Part shown: in pieces, positions 18,787-27,474 of the stretch
Layout of the letters: every line of letters begins with the position of its first letter
How positions within the stretch are numbered: the stretch's first letter is position 1
From: an uncultured Prevotellaceae bacterium
GTDB taxonomy: Bacteria; Bacteroidota; Bacteroidia; Bacteroidales; Bacteroidaceae
DNA: 64,000 bases
Direction: 5' to 3'
NCBI GenBank assembly: GCA_900316985.1
Contig: ONFE01000002.1
Coordinates: 1-64,000 of the forward strand
The notes under the pieces: model-generated
The model's database searches: none
Told to the model about the DNA's origin: nothing
What the model saw: only the letters and a program-made list of their open reading frames with translations
Translations under genes and position numbers: made by a program

Positions 18787-19596
18787 TTAATAGTCATCAT
18801 CGTCGGATGCATCAACGGCATCGAGTGAGAGGTCTTCGGGATTCTCTTCGAAGGTCGTACGGTAGCTTTCCTCTGTGAGCTTATCCTCATCGAAAGCATC
18901 ATCGTCCTCATCGGGCTTTCCGTAGTTGTCCTCAATCTCAGGAGCATCCTCGTCATCGTTTTCCTCGTTGTCTGTATCGATGTCTTCATCATCGAGGCCA
19001 AACTTCATCTTCGGCTTCTCAACAATGGGTTTCACCTTGGCAAAGATAGCCTCCACCCAGGTTCCCTTGGGAATCTCAAGCACTTCGAATCCGTCTTCAA
19101 TCTTCTTCTCATACATGCCGCCCTTCTTACGAAGACGGTCTTTGGGTAGGGTAGTGGTAGAGATATCGAATCCCGACTGGATAATATCCTGAATGCTCTG
19201 TGAAAGAGAGTCCCATCCTCCACCGAAGTTACGGTCAAGCACCTCAATGAGTTTGGCGGCAGAGATGTGGCGGATATTCTCGTAGGTCAGATCGGTCACG
19301 CGCATGATGGGACGCTTTTTGATACCCCATTTGACCTTGTTGGCTTCATCCACACGAATCATGCCCACCTTAAAGCCACGGGCCTCGTATTTCTTGATGA
19401 CTTCGGGCTTGTCAATCTTGATTTCCTCAATGTCGAATGCAGAGCGGATCACATCAGTGTAGTGGCGCACATTATCCTTGAGGTCAGCGTCTTTCTCGGC
19501 TGCCTCCCACATTCGGAATACATCGTTCTCCTGAAGATCCCACACATTACTCTTGTTGAGGGTCTTCAAAGTCAGTGTTCTTGTCGTTTCGTTCAT
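18787..19596 (-). CDS. Unknown protein with a very acidic C-terminal tail
   Basis: A 269-residue soluble protein I do not recognise. Residues 1 to about 190 are of mixed composition (for example RVTDLTYENIRHISAAKLIE and IEVLDRNFGGGWDSLSQSIQ). From about 200 to the end the protein is dominated by Asp, Glu and Asn (DEDIDTDNEENDDEDAPEIE is one stretch). The layout recalls acidic-tailed RNA polymerase or nucleic-acid-mimicking proteins, but no homology is claimed. It follows the omega-amidase gene by 15 bp in the same transcription unit. Confidence 0.8.
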   Translation of the reverse strand: MNETTRTLTLKTLNKSNVWDLQENDVFRMWEAAEKDADLKDNVRHYTDVIRSAFDIEEIKIDKPEVIKKYEARGFKVGMIRVDEANKVKWGIKKRPIMRVTDLTYENIRHISAAKLIEVLDRNFGGGWDSLSQSIQDIIQSGFDISTTTLPKDRLRKKGGMYEKKIEDGFEVLEIPKGTWVEAIFAKVKPIVEKPKMKFGLDDEDIDTDNEENDDEDAPEIEDNYGKPDEDDDAFDEDKLTEESYRTTFEENPEDLSLDAVDASDDDDY

Positions 19597-19611
19597 ATTT
19601 TGTTATAAATT

Positions 19612-20367
19612 TTAATTGCTGAAAACAAACCGGTCACGATCTGCCAAAACGCGGAACTTCTCGCGGAACTCCCTCAGGCGTTCAATGTCAATGTCGGCAG
19701 AGACTGTTGTCGCTTGTTCTGTCTCATCCTCGATAATGGCATTGCCGCGTGAATCGATTATGGAACTGTGACCGATATAATGAGTATTCGGATCATCACC
19801 CACACGGTTGCAACCTATCACATAACATTGGTTCTCAATGGCACGTGCACGGAGCAATGTGTGCCAGACATTCTGCCTGGATTCAGGCCAGTTGGCCACA
19901 CAGATGATAGCATCATAGTCTTCCTGATAGCGCATCCATACGGGGAAGCGTAAGTCATAACAGGTGACGAGCAGGAATCTGATGCCACACCATTCTACCA
20001 CCGTCCGTTTACGGCCCGTTTGATAGTAACGGTCTTCCCCACCATATTTAAATAGGTGGTGTTTATCGTAGGTGGTGATATCGCCATCAGGCTTCACGAA
20101 GAACTGGCGGTTCAGGCTCCTTCCATCCAGCATGACAGCCAGGCTTCCGCAGATAGCTGCATTCTTGCGCTTGGCCGTTATCCACATCCATTGCAAAGCC
20201 TCCTGCTGGTCTTCGCCGGGAGCATCAGTCACGAATCCCGTGCTCCACATCTCAGGCAGCACATAAAGGTCGGAGCCTTCGGCTTCGGCCATAAGAGCCT
20301 CTGCCTCAGCAATGTTCTCTGCCGGACTTGACCATTTGATGTCTGTTTGCAGAAGGGTGATTCTCAT
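19612..20367 (-). CDS. Nitrilase-superfamily omega-amidase (YafV-like)
   Basis: A 251-residue carbon-nitrogen hydrolase. The catalytic triad is visible: Glu39 in LYVLPEMWSTG, Lys102 in YDKHHLF and Cys136 in LLVTCYDLRFPVW. The motif set and length fit YafV-type omega-amidases, which deaminate 2-oxoglutaramate or 2-oxosuccinamate as metabolite repair after transaminases. Specificity is inferred. It has its own promoter and precedes the acidic-tailed protein; rarA is divergent. Confidence 0.87.
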   Translation of the reverse strand: MRITLLQTDIKWSSPAENIAEAEALMAEAEGSDLYVLPEMWSTGFVTDAPGEDQQEALQWMWITAKRKNAAICGSLAVMLDGRSLNRQFFVKPDGDITTYDKHHLFKYGGEDRYYQTGRKRTVVEWCGIRFLLVTCYDLRFPVWMRYQEDYDAIICVANWPESRQNVWHTLLRARAIENQCYVIGCNRVGDDPNTHYIGHSSIIDSRGNAIIEDETEQATTVSADIDIERLREFREKFRVLADRDRFVFSN

Positions 20368-20400
20368 TAATTGTAATTAATCTCGTTCTTCTTTTGGTGG

Positions 20401-20431
20401 CAAAGTTAATGCAAGTATGACATAAAACAAA
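20401..20431 (-). promoter_or_regulatory. Promoter of the omega-amidase gene
   Basis: On the minus strand: TTTG (20431-20428), 19 bp, TAACTTTG (20408-20401). The ATG lies 33 bp further at 20367. Confidence 0.72.
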
Positions 20432-20482
20432 ATAAAAACGAGTTTTTTTTCAAGAATCTTCTATTTTTCATTATTTATTTTT

Positions 20483-20490
20483 TACTTTTG
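20483..20490 (+). promoter_or_regulatory. -7 promoter box of rarA
   Basis: TACTTTTG ending 9 bp before the ATG at 20500. If transcription starts at the usual distance, the mRNA would have a leader of only a few bases. No good -33 box is seen. Confidence 0.5.
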
Positions 20491-20499
20491 CATTCAGAT

Positions 20500-21780
20500 A
20501 TGTCACAACCATTAGCTGAAAGAATGCGACCACGCACGCTCGACGAATATATTGGTCAGCGTCATTTGGTGGGAGAAGGTGCCGTGCTCCGAAAGATGAT
20601 AGAATCGGGGCGCATCACCTCTTTTATATTATGGGGACCTCCAGGAGTCGGAAAGACAACACTTGCGCAAATCATAGCCAACCGTCTGGAAACCCCTTTC
20701 TATACACTTTCGGCTGTCACCAGTGGCGTGAAGGATGTACGTGACGTTATTGAAAAGGCATCTAAGGGGCGCTTTTTCAACGAGAACTCGCCGATACTCT
20801 TTATCGATGAAATCCACCGTTTCAGCAAGTCTCAACAAGATTCTCTATTGGGAGCGGTTGAGCGTGGAGTGGTGACACTTATCGGTGCCACTACAGAGAA
20901 TCCTTCGTTTGAAGTTATCAGGCCGTTACTTTCACGATGTCAACTCTATGTATTGAAGTCATTGGAAAAGGACGACCTCCTGCAACTGCTCAACCGTGCC
21001 ATTACCGAGGATGTTTTTCTGAAAGAACGGAAGATTACGCTGAAGGAAACAGGAGCCATCCTTCGCTATAGCGGAGGTGATGCCCGCAAGTTGCTCAACA
21101 TACTTGAACTCGTGGTGGATTCGGCCAATGGCAATGAGGTGGAAATCACGGATGAACTTGTCGTCAGCCGACTTCAGCAGAATCCTCTGGCCTATGACAA
21201 GGACGGAGAGATGCACTACGACATCATCTCGGCCTTCATCAAGAGTATCCGGGGAAGTGATCCCGATGCAGCCCTCTATTGGATGGCGCGCATGATAGAG
21301 GGTGGGGAAGACCCGCAGTTCATTGCCCGACGGCTTGTCATCAGTGCTGCCGAAGATATCGGATTGGCCAATCCAAACGCCCTGCTTCTGGCCAATGCCG
21401 CCTTCGATGCCGTGATGAAAATCGGTTGGCCTGAGGGACGAATACCCTTAGCTGAGTGTGCGGTCTATCTGGCCACCTCGCCCAAGAGCAATTCTGCCTA
21501 TATGGGCATAGGAAGCGCCTTGCAACTGGTGAAGCAGACAGGTAACCAACCGGTTCCTCTTCATCTTCGGAATGCACCTACCCAACTGATGGCCGACCTC
21601 GGCTATAGTGACGGTTATAAGTATGCACACGATTATCCGGGACATTTCGTTAGCCAGCAGTTTATGCCCGATGCGCTGAAGAATGAACGACTGTGGCATG
21701 CACAGCGGCATACACCCAGCGAGGAAAAACTCTACCAGCGGATGGTTCAGTGCTGGGGAAAGCGGTTTGAAGAAGAGTAA
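20500..21780 (+). CDS. rarA: Replication-associated recombination protein A (MgsA/RarA AAA+ ATPase)
   Basis: A 426-residue clamp-loader-like AAA+ ATPase acting at stalled replication forks. It opens with SQPLAERMRPRTLDEYIGQR. The Walker A is GPPGVGKTTLAQ, Walker B LFIDEIHRFSKSQQD, sensor 1 IGATTENPSFEV. The C-terminal part includes the RarA tetramerisation region (RRLVISAAEDIGLANPNALL and YKYAHDYPGHF). I chose the ATG at 20500; the frame is open 12 bases further to a TTG that would overlap the promoter box. Confidence 0.94.
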   Translation: MSQPLAERMRPRTLDEYIGQRHLVGEGAVLRKMIESGRITSFILWGPPGVGKTTLAQIIANRLETPFYTLSAVTSGVKDVRDVIEKASKGRFFNENSPILFIDEIHRFSKSQQDSLLGAVERGVVTLIGATTENPSFEVIRPLLSRCQLYVLKSLEKDDLLQLLNRAITEDVFLKERKITLKETGAILRYSGGDARKLLNILELVVDSANGNEVEITDELVVSRLQQNPLAYDKDGEMHYDIISAFIKSIRGSDPDAALYWMARMIEGGEDPQFIARRLVISAAEDIGLANPNALLLANAAFDAVMKIGWPEGRIPLAECAVYLATSPKSNSAYMGIGSALQLVKQTGNQPVPLHLRNAPTQLMADLGYSDGYKYAHDYPGHFVSQQFMPDALKNERLWHAQRHTPSEEKLYQRMVQCWGKRFEEE

Positions 21781-21802
21781 CAATCCTTAATAATCAGTCC
21801 AC

Positions 21803-22414
21803 GTGGAAACCATACAGTTCATCATTGAGTTCCTCGGAACATTCGCCTTTGCCATTTCCGGCACGCGCCTGGCTGCTTCCAAACAGTTCGATTGGTTTGG
21901 TGGCTATGTAGTCGGATTGGCTACAGCTATCGGTGGCGGTACACTCCGCGATGTCATGCTGGGGCTCACTCCGTTCTGGATGACCAATTCCATCTATTTG
22001 ATCTGTACAGCCTTTGCGCTCATCGTCACCATCATCTTCCGCAAACGGCTGGTTGGATTCAATCACACGTGGTTCATCTTCGATACTTTCGGACTGGCCC
22101 TGTTCACCATAGCCGGCATACAGAAGTCGCTCTTCGTTGGCCAGCCTTTCTGGGTGGCAATCGTGATGGGTTGCATAACGGGTGCTGCCGGCGGTGTGAT
22201 GCGTGATGTGCTCATCAATGAGGTGCCACTCATTTTCCGCAAGGAGATTTACGCCATAGCCTGTATCATTGGCGGTATCGTATATCAGTTTTGCATCTGG
22301 TGCAATCTGAGCATTGAGATAACGGTTATTGCCAGTTTCCTGAGTGTGGTCATTGTCAGGGTGCTGGCCGTGAAATACCACATCAGTTTGCCGCATCTGA
22401 AGGTGGAAGAGTAG
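21803..22414 (+). CDS. TRIC-type cation channel / UPF0126 membrane protein
   Basis: A 203-residue integral membrane protein with about seven hydrophobic helices in two UPF0126 repeats. Repeat 1 has FAISGTRLAA and ATAIGGGTLRDVMLG; repeat 2 has GLALFTIAGIQKSL and GAAGGVMRDVLINEVP. Prokaryotic TRIC channels of this family are homotrimeric K+/cation channels. The start is a GTG at 21803, 22 bp after the rarA stop, so the two genes are probably co-transcribed. Confidence 0.9.
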   Translation: METIQFIIEFLGTFAFAISGTRLAASKQFDWFGGYVVGLATAIGGGTLRDVMLGLTPFWMTNSIYLICTAFALIVTIIFRKRLVGFNHTWFIFDTFGLALFTIAGIQKSLFVGQPFWVAIVMGCITGAAGGVMRDVLINEVPLIFRKEIYAIACIIGGIVYQFCIWCNLSIEITVIASFLSVVIVRVLAVKYHISLPHLKVEE

Positions 22415-22472
22415 AGGAAGAAGCTCAAAAAACGAGGAAATATCACTTTTTTCGAAAAAAGTTCCCAAAACA

Positions 22473-22504
22473 TTTGGCGATTTCAGCAAAACACCGTACC
22501 TTTG
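22473..22504 (+). promoter_or_regulatory. Promoter of tRNA-Arg
   Basis: TTTG (22473-22476), 20 bp, TACCTTTG (22497-22504), 21 bp before the first base of the tRNA. It fits the Bacteroidota promoter form exactly. Confidence 0.75.
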
Positions 22505-22525
22505 CACTCGCTTTTAAGGAACAAT

Positions 22526-22599
22526 GGTTCCGTAGCTCAACTGAATAGAGCATCTGACTACGGATCAGAAGGTTGTGGGTTTGAATCCCGCCGGAATCA
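22526..22599 (+). tRNA. tRNA-Arg (anticodon ACG)
   Basis: A full cloverleaf of 74 nt. The acceptor GGTTCCG pairs with CGGAATC (one G-U). The D-arm is GCTC/GAGC. The anticodon stem is TCTGA/TCAGA around the loop CTACGGA, giving anticodon ACG at 22560-22562. The T-arm is GTGGG/CCCGC with loop TTTGAAT. The discriminator is A and CCA is not encoded. The A34 is expected to be edited to inosine by TadA so that it reads CGU, CGC and CGA. A promoter precedes it and a terminator follows. Confidence 0.96.
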
Positions 22600-22610
22600 C
22601 AAAGCATCGA

Positions 22611-22638
22611 AGACCTGGCTTTTAGCTAGGTCTTTTTT
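22611..22638 (+). terminator. Rho-independent terminator of tRNA-Arg
   Basis: Stem AGACCT (22611-22616) with AGGTCT (22628-22633), followed by a run of T (to 22638). It lies 12 bp after the tRNA. Confidence 0.8.
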
Positions 22639-22661
22639 CGTTATAATTCCTTGCTTTCCAG

Positions 22662-22744
22662 CGGATGATACTTTAGCTTCGGGCGGATGATGTTTAGGAG
22701 TCGGGCGGATGATACTTTGAAGTCGGACGGATGATGTTTTGGGG
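22662..22744. repeat. 22-bp tandem repeat (CGGATGAT type)
   Basis: Three full 22-bp units (22662-22683, 22684-22705, 22706-22727) and a partial fourth, each starting CGGATGAT and then A/G, C/T, TT. The unit length equals that of the arrays at 8481 and 43253, though the sequence differs. The gap between the tRNA terminator and the next gene holds only this array and the inverted repeat that follows it. Confidence 0.8.
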
Positions 22745-22750
22745 TGTAGA

Positions 22751-22860
22751 GTGTGTAGAGGTGTAGAGTGTTTCTATAAACTTTTACTTTTTTTATACGC
22801 GCGCAAACCCTATAATATGTTTTATAAAATGTTGCGGAAATACTCTACACCTCTACACAC
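22751..22860. repeat. Large inverted repeat with AT-rich core
   Basis: Left arm 22751-22774 (starts GTGTGTAGAGGTGTAGAGT) and right arm 22837-22860 (ends CTCTACACCTCTACACAC) match over 23 of 24 positions. The 62-bp core is AT-rich apart from a CGCGCGC stretch. The arms are themselves built from a GTGTAGAG repeat. It lies 10 bp beyond the last gene of the cytoskeleton-like operon, so it could fold as a long hairpin in that operon's 3' end. Confidence 0.8.
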
Positions 22861-22870
22861 TCAACACACT

Positions 22871-23410
22871 TTATTTGAAAATTGCCACGGTGGCAATCAT
22901 CGTCACAATGCTGCAGATGGTTACCAACGGAATACAGATGGCAAGCATCACGCGAAGCCAAGTTGGTATGCGGTTCTGGCGTTCCTGAGCAGCATCACGG
23001 CGCTGGTCAATACGGCGGATCATATTGTTTACGTTCTCTACCAACTGCCAGTTGTACTGCTCCATCTTGTTGACAAGCACATCCAGCTTATGAGGCATTT
23101 CAGCCATGTCGTCCAGTCGCTCTGCAATGGAAGGGTAAGCCTTCACCTGCTTGTCGAACTGTGTTTTCATCGTTTTGCTAACGTCGATGAAAGCATCGCG
23201 CTCCTCATTGATGATGTCCTTGAAAGCCTCGCTCTGCTCCACAATCTGGCGCTTTAGTTCGGTGATACTATAATAAGAGGTGTCCTTCACGTCCTTCAAC
23301 GCTTCACGAAGGGCATTGTCGCTTTCGCCTAGTTCCTTTGCAATCTCTTGTTTGTGGCGACGGAAGAAGTCGCGTATCTCTATCAGTACTTCCAGTTCTT
23401 CTTTTTCCAT
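22871..23410 (-). CDS. Coiled-coil protein with C-terminal membrane anchor (cytoskeleton-like operon, gene 6)
   Basis: A 179-residue protein of unknown family. It is helical and charged through about residue 145 (IEIRDFFRRHKQEIAKELG, then ERDAFIDVSKTMKTQFDKQV), with a predicted coiled coil, and ends in one hydrophobic segment (about 148-176, LRVMLAICIPLVTICSIVTM). The layout is that of a tail-anchored protein with its bulk in the cytoplasm. I start it at the ATG at 23410, 10 bp after the previous gene; the longer open frame to 23446 would overlap that gene. It is the last of six tightly spaced genes. Confidence 0.8.
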   Translation of the reverse strand: MEKEELEVLIEIRDFFRRHKQEIAKELGESDNALREALKDVKDTSYYSITELKRQIVEQSEAFKDIINEERDAFIDVSKTMKTQFDKQVKAYPSIAERLDDMAEMPHKLDVLVNKMEQYNWQLVENVNNMIRRIDQRRDAAQERQNRIPTWLRVMLAICIPLVTICSIVTMIATVAIFK

Positions 23411-23420
23411 TCTATATGTG

Positions 23421-24038
23421 TTATTTCTGCATTTGGAGTTCTGCACGGGCAGTTACCACCCAGTAGTTGTTCTGTTTCTTTACCTGTCCCTTGCTCTTCA
23501 GTTGGAATCCGCGGGCTTCCTTCAACGGACATCCATCATAGCGGATTACACCCTCAATGGCCGGAAGTGATTTCAGACGCATCAGGTCGATGGGTTCAAA
23601 CTCTGCTTCCGTCGTAGAGAGATAGTGCACGCTGAAGAAACATTCATCACGCAACTCGTCATATTGGTCATTGAAAAGTGCAGCCTCAGCATCGCCCTTC
23701 GGTGCTCCGAAGAATCCGTCCTTTGGTATTTTCGGGGTTACTGGCTTCGGCGCAAATGAAGGACCGGCATTATTGGCACTCACAGAAGCTGCAATGCGGA
23801 TGGGACGCTCCAATTTGTCAATGCGGGCTTTCAGCTCTTTAAGTGTTTCGGAAGCATCTGTTTCACGCTGAAGGTCAACCACCGTTTTGCGTAGTGCACG
23901 GATGGTGTCGTCAGTTTCCTCGGTCAGGTGTTCGGTTTCCTTCTTGAATTTCTGGAGGTCGATGAAGGATTTGATTGACAGGAAGAGTCCTGTCAGCGCA
24001 ATGATGAGAATAATGCTGATGAAAACGGGATCGTTCAT
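23421..24038 (-). CDS. N-terminally anchored coiled-coil protein (cytoskeleton-like operon, gene 5)
   Basis: A 205-residue protein of unknown family. One membrane helix at about 5-24 is followed by a coiled coil at about 30-80 (KKETEHLTEETDDTIRALRK and TLKELKARIDKLERP). A Pro-rich linker (about 90-112) leads to a small globular domain (about 118-205). It follows the large actin-like gene by 9 bp and precedes the tail-anchored protein by 10 bp. With gene 6 it would place two helical rods at the inner membrane, a plausible scaffold for the filament-type proteins upstream. Confidence 0.8.
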   Translation of the reverse strand: MNDPVFISIILIIALTGLFLSIKSFIDLQKFKKETEHLTEETDDTIRALRKTVVDLQRETDASETLKELKARIDKLERPIRIAASVSANNAGPSFAPKPVTPKIPKDGFFGAPKGDAEAALFNDQYDELRDECFFSVHYLSTTEAEFEPIDLMRLKSLPAIEGVIRYDGCPLKEARGFQLKSKGQVKKQNNYWVVTARAELQMQK

Positions 24039-24047
24039 ATTCTTTCG

Positions 24048-27000
24048 TTATTTGATGGCGTGGTAAATAGCATTGGAGAGTTCATGGATAGCTCCCTTGA
24101 GAGGATAGAAGAAGAGCGTTTCTTCCAAACGGTCCTCACCGTCACTTTCTTCGCGGCGCTGCTGGAGTCCCTTGCGGAGATAGGTGGCAATGTCCTTGTA
24201 GCATTCCGTACGGGCAATCTGAAGTGACTGCTTGGAAACGCCGAAGTTGGCATCAAAGTCAAAGGCATCATCAAGGTCCTTGAGTACAAAGTCATAGAAT
24301 GCCTTGATGGCTTCCACAGAACGGTTAATGTATTCCTCATCCACGTGGTCATAGGTGTCTTCCTTTGAAATGAAGTCAGGACCAAAGGCTTTCTTGATGA
24401 CAATCTTGTCACGGTCGTCGGTAACAATATCACCCAGCAGACCGCCCTTACAGGTGCTCTCCTTGGGGTTGGCACCACTTTCGAAACCAAGAATCTCCAG
24501 CTCCTTGTCATACTTGTGGCCTACCACCCGTTCAATAATCAGCTTGGTGAAAGCGGCCAACTGCTGTTCATCGGTGGTCAATACGGTAATCAGCTTCGAA
24601 CCGTTACCCGAGAATGAGATATGGCGCGGCATCTCAAGGTCTTTGGCCTTGATGATCTGTGCCACGTGATAGATGATGGCCGAATAGAAGAGAATGAAGA
24701 TTACTTTGAAGTTCTCGTCATCCTGTAGCATGTGGTTGAAATCCACATACTTGGAATCCAGTCCGCGAACCATAGAGTTCTCCTTTAGCGTGAAGAGGAA
24801 GGAAGCCATATTGGATGGCTGTACGTTGTTCTCGCTGTTGAATATGGAAAGGAGTTCTGTCAGTTTGTTGTCTGTCAGCACGCGGTGAATCTGTTCCTTA
24901 TAGCAGTCCACGATACCGTTTGACATATCCACGTCGGAGAATGAATTCTCAAAGACGGAGTTGGCAGCAAAACGGAAGGATGTCACGTATTGAATCTCTT
25001 TATCGCGTGCAAAAGCAATATCCGTAGTACCGCCACCGATATCCACGTTCACCAGATTGGTGGCGTTGGCATAGCGGCGGAAGAAATACTGGATAGGAGC
25101 AGCCGACTCCGACATGTTCGAAGTCTGCCCGCTTGCAAAGTATTTGTTGTATGCTGAATTCCAGGTCTCACGCAGGTTCTTCAGACGCTTTGGAGCCATA
25201 CTGATAGGATAGAACCACGTAATCTTGACACGCTGCAGATCACCCTGTTCAATCAGCACCTTGTTGCGAAGCATCAGCATTAATGTCTCCACATAACTCT
25301 CCATCACACGGAGCATTTCACCTTTTCCCCATTTGATGTTATAGATGTTGCGGTTATAGAGATAGGATTCGCGCTTGTCGTAGGTGAGCGGGATGTTCAC
25401 CAGTCCGAAAGGACGCACAATCTCATGCCACTTGGTGGTTTGGGCAGCTGAAAGAACCGTACGTGTAGGGAAGTGGAAATCGCTCTGCTGGCTGACGGCC
25501 AATGGCAGGAAATCGCGTTCCATCAACGACTGCTCTGCCAGGAGGTCATCCTGCAACTGACGGCCGTTGAACTGCAACATGGAAGGCGTGAAGAACTCGC
25601 TGTAAGGCTTCCCGATCTGTTCATAGGAGAACACCTGTGAGGTGGGACCGTTGTTCACACGATATTCAATATGAGTGTTAGAAGTTCCGAGGTCAATGGA
25701 GAAGTCGAAGGCATTGACACTCTGCTGCTCTTTGAAAAGCGGCACGATCACGCCAGTATTTCCCTCGGCATCCTCAATCTCAATATGGTCGAAGTTGTTG
25801 TTGGCAACCGTATAGTTCTCAGCCTTATAGTTGGCAGCACGATTCTGGTTGCGGCAGTCCATCTCCACATCGGCAATCTGCTGGTCACCCTTGAAGAACT
25901 TCAAGGCATAATTGCGTGAATAGGTGGATATGCAACTCACGGTATAGAGGGCATCCTGCTCCTGACGGAAACGGATGAGCGGCATGACAAAGCCGGCAAA
26001 GTCAAACTCGCGCATTCCTCCGATATTGTGCTGTGGGTCAGCCTCATTCTCTCCATAGAAATTGCGGGAATACTCCACATATTTATTCCTTGAACGGCTC
26101 TTCACGGGAATACGGAGCGTAACCTTCACGGAACCGCCTGCCAGACGCTCCATCTCGAACATAGGCGATCCATCCACCATTGGCTGCATCAGGTCGTCCA
26201 CGTCAAAGTATTTGAAGAAGAGCGGTTTCAACGGCAAAAGGTAGCTCATCTTCTCGTCGCCCAACTCAATGCTTCCGTCGAAATATTCCTTATTGTTCAG
26301 CTTATGGGGAACACGGACAATGTTGTCCTGCATTAAGTCGCCGATAGTGATATAGGCACGGATGGAACCGTCGAAGGGAAGTTCACGCTTGGTGAGATCC
26401 TGTTCTTCAACTACACAAGGAGCAGAGTTAATCTTGCCCCATGTATCGGTGACATAGAGCATGTCACGATAGCGGTTGCCGGAATCGATAGGAAGAACGA
26501 GCGGAATGATGTCAGCATCCTTTTTGGTGTCAATTACGAAGTCACTCTCATTGCCGTTATTGGCTACCGAACGCTTCAGCAAGGGATAGCCAAGCACTTC
26601 CACCGTGTTGTTCTGACCATCGGTACGAACCTCAATCTCCGAGAGTTGGCGGGTGTCTGATTCCGTCAATGAACGCAGTTGAGACTTGAGCGTGTTGTCG
26701 GTGATGGCACGCATGGTCAGTTTCAGGTATTCCTCCACTTCGGGGAAGCGTGTGGCAAAGTCGGGAATCGACTTGCGGAGGATAAACCAGAACTTGATGT
26801 ATTCCGAATCACGCTTGTAAAGCGGATAGTAATCATCGTCGAAAGGCGACGACTGACCGAAGTTCAGGCTTTGCGAGACATAGTCCAGTTTGTTGGCATT
26901 CGAGAAGAACACCGTAGCTGGTGATGTGGCGCCGATGATGTTCAGTTCATCGGGACCTTGAAGGAAGTTAAGCAGATAGACATTGTGCAAATCGCCGAAG

Positions 27001-27446
27001 TTATAAGCCTGGGCATCGCTCTGAAGATACTTCTCCAAAGCATCACCCAGATAACGATGACCGTCCATGTCGCTCTGCTTGAGCTGTTCAATCATCAGGG
27101 CAGAATCCCAGGGGATAATCTCTATCTTATTCTTGAACTTGTCGATATTGAAGAATATCTCGCCCACATCGAGTGCATCGCTGACCATCTTGTGGAAGAT
27201 CGTGGTTCCATCGAGGTCGGTCTCATGCGTCTTCTTATGCGGTGTGGTCACCATCTTGAAAGCATTCTTCACCAGGTCGATACGGGCAAAGGGAGAGGGA
27301 ATGCTCGTTATCTCATTCCTGGCCGAGGCGCCATCGGGATCATCGATGTTGTCGCGGTTGTTACTATTGTAGGGGAAGGTGGGACTCTCGTTCCAGTCGG
27401 TAAAGGTGGAGGCTCCTTCGGTATATAGTCGGAATATCTTTGACAT
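24048..27446 (-). CDS. Very large actin/Hsp70-like ATPase (cytoskeleton-like operon, gene 4)
   Basis: A 1132-residue protein whose C-terminal half (from about 580) has the actin/Hsp70 nucleotide-binding motifs in order. Phosphate-1 is FSIDLGTSNTHIEYRV near 585, phosphate-2 is VNVDIGGGTTDIAFA near 803, and the adenosine motif is ISFSGNGSKLITVL near 948. FTPSMLQFNG after phosphate-1 resembles the PS.V.F segment of Hsp70. The first 570 residues match nothing I know and contain many Asp/Asn-rich turns. There is no signal peptide or membrane helix, so it is cytoplasmic. It lies 28 bp after the tubulin-like gene. SrfB-type proteins are another large actin-like group that could be related; I cannot test this. 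Confidence 0.82.
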   Translation of the reverse strand: MSKIFRLYTEGASTFTDWNESPTFPYNSNNRDNIDDPDGASARNEITSIPSPFARIDLVKNAFKMVTTPHKKTHETDLDGTTIFHKMVSDALDVGEIFFNIDKFKNKIEIIPWDSALMIEQLKQSDMDGHRYLGDALEKYLQSDAQAYNFGDLHNVYLLNFLQGPDELNIIGATSPATVFFSNANKLDYVSQSLNFGQSSPFDDDYYPLYKRDSEYIKFWFILRKSIPDFATRFPEVEEYLKLTMRAITDNTLKSQLRSLTESDTRQLSEIEVRTDGQNNTVEVLGYPLLKRSVANNGNESDFVIDTKKDADIIPLVLPIDSGNRYRDMLYVTDTWGKINSAPCVVEEQDLTKRELPFDGSIRAYITIGDLMQDNIVRVPHKLNNKEYFDGSIELGDEKMSYLLPLKPLFFKYFDVDDLMQPMVDGSPMFEMERLAGGSVKVTLRIPVKSRSRNKYVEYSRNFYGENEADPQHNIGGMREFDFAGFVMPLIRFRQEQDALYTVSCISTYSRNYALKFFKGDQQIADVEMDCRNQNRAANYKAENYTVANNNFDHIEIEDAEGNTGVIVPLFKEQQSVNAFDFSIDLGTSNTHIEYRVNNGPTSQVFSYEQIGKPYSEFFTPSMLQFNGRQLQDDLLAEQSLMERDFLPLAVSQQSDFHFPTRTVLSAAQTTKWHEIVRPFGLVNIPLTYDKRESYLYNRNIYNIKWGKGEMLRVMESYVETLMLMLRNKVLIEQGDLQRVKITWFYPISMAPKRLKNLRETWNSAYNKYFASGQTSNMSESAAPIQYFFRRYANATNLVNVDIGGGTTDIAFARDKEIQYVTSFRFAANSVFENSFSDVDMSNGIVDCYKEQIHRVLTDNKLTELLSIFNSENNVQPSNMASFLFTLKENSMVRGLDSKYVDFNHMLQDDENFKVIFILFYSAIIYHVAQIIKAKDLEMPRHISFSGNGSKLITVLTTDEQQLAAFTKLIIERVVGHKYDKELEILGFESGANPKESTCKGGLLGDIVTDDRDKIVIKKAFGPDFISKEDTYDHVDEEYINRSVEAIKAFYDFVLKDLDDAFDFDANFGVSKQSLQIARTECYKDIATYLRKGLQQRREESDGEDRLEETLFFYPLKGAIHELSNAIYHAIK

Positions 27447-27474
27447 AGTCTTATTATCTGTTTTGCATCATTAC

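Noticed and set aside
22502-22690. 62-codon open frame across the tRNA
   Set aside because: It coincides with tRNA-Arg and its terminator.
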